In this document: positions 7,140-7,152 of the stretch, in pieces
Numbering within the stretch: position 1 is the stretch's first letter
Layout: the number at the start of each line of letters is the position of its first letter
NCBI GenBank assembly: GCA_002363575.1
Contig: DEWI01000118.1
Location: 6,121-13,272 of the forward strand
Source of the DNA: Verrucomicrobia bacterium UBA3214
Lineage (GTDB): Bacteria; Verrucomicrobiota; Kiritimatiellia; RFP12; UBA1067
Direction: 5' to 3'
Length of the DNA stretch: 7,152 nt
The notes under the pieces: model-generated
The model's database searches: none
The model's input: only the letters and a program-made list of their open reading frames with translations
What the model was told of the DNA's origin: nothing
Position numbers and translations under genes: made by a program

Positions 7140-7152
7140 TCGTTTTGCGGCG

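Noticed and set aside
7116..7146. Intrinsic terminator on the + strand at the right edge
   Set aside because: The stem is followed only by TCGTTTT, and there is no + strand gene to its left for it to end. It was kept only as an inverted repeat of unknown role.

Overview
The window holds two genes, both read right to left. They are the 5' part of a single-chain (alpha2-type) glycyl-tRNA synthetase gene (1-650) and one very long gene (927-7019) for a 2030-residue exported protein built from beta-strand repeats. A 276-base intergenic stretch separates them. About 130 bases of leader DNA lie upstream of the large gene at the right end.

The organism looks like a moderately GC-rich bacterium. The giant protein has a Gly/Thr/Ser/Val-rich composition, W-x-G...W...NW modules, autotransporter-associated-strand-like repeats, a Y-x-T-x-x-E-A-I module and a C-terminal 'YALGLDP' module. 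From memory, this combination resembles large secreted proteins of the PVC group, particularly gut or anaerobic Kiritimatiellota and Lentisphaerota. This placement is an inference. No rRNA or other phylogenetic marker except the partial GlyRS is present.

Layout from right to left, in the direction of transcription: a GC-rich leader with a stem-loop (7116-7139); a clear Shine-Dalgarno (7026-7033); the giant gene with signal peptide, N-terminal beta region, a possible galactose-binding-like region, two tandem ~215-residue modules, PATR-like strands, a second W...W module, Ig-like and jelly-roll-like regions and the C-terminal module; its stop at 927; two near-identical hairpin repeats (890-911 and 828-849); a strong intrinsic terminator (783-826); then a consensus-like extended -10 promoter (662-690) only 11 bases from the glyQS start codon, which implies a nearly leaderless mRNA.

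The two genes appear to be separate transcription units and show no functional link. I see no RNA gene, CRISPR array, insertion sequence or phage gene. The part of most interest is the giant surface or secreted protein: its modular duplication, its unassigned C-terminal module, and a shift in codon choice along its length.
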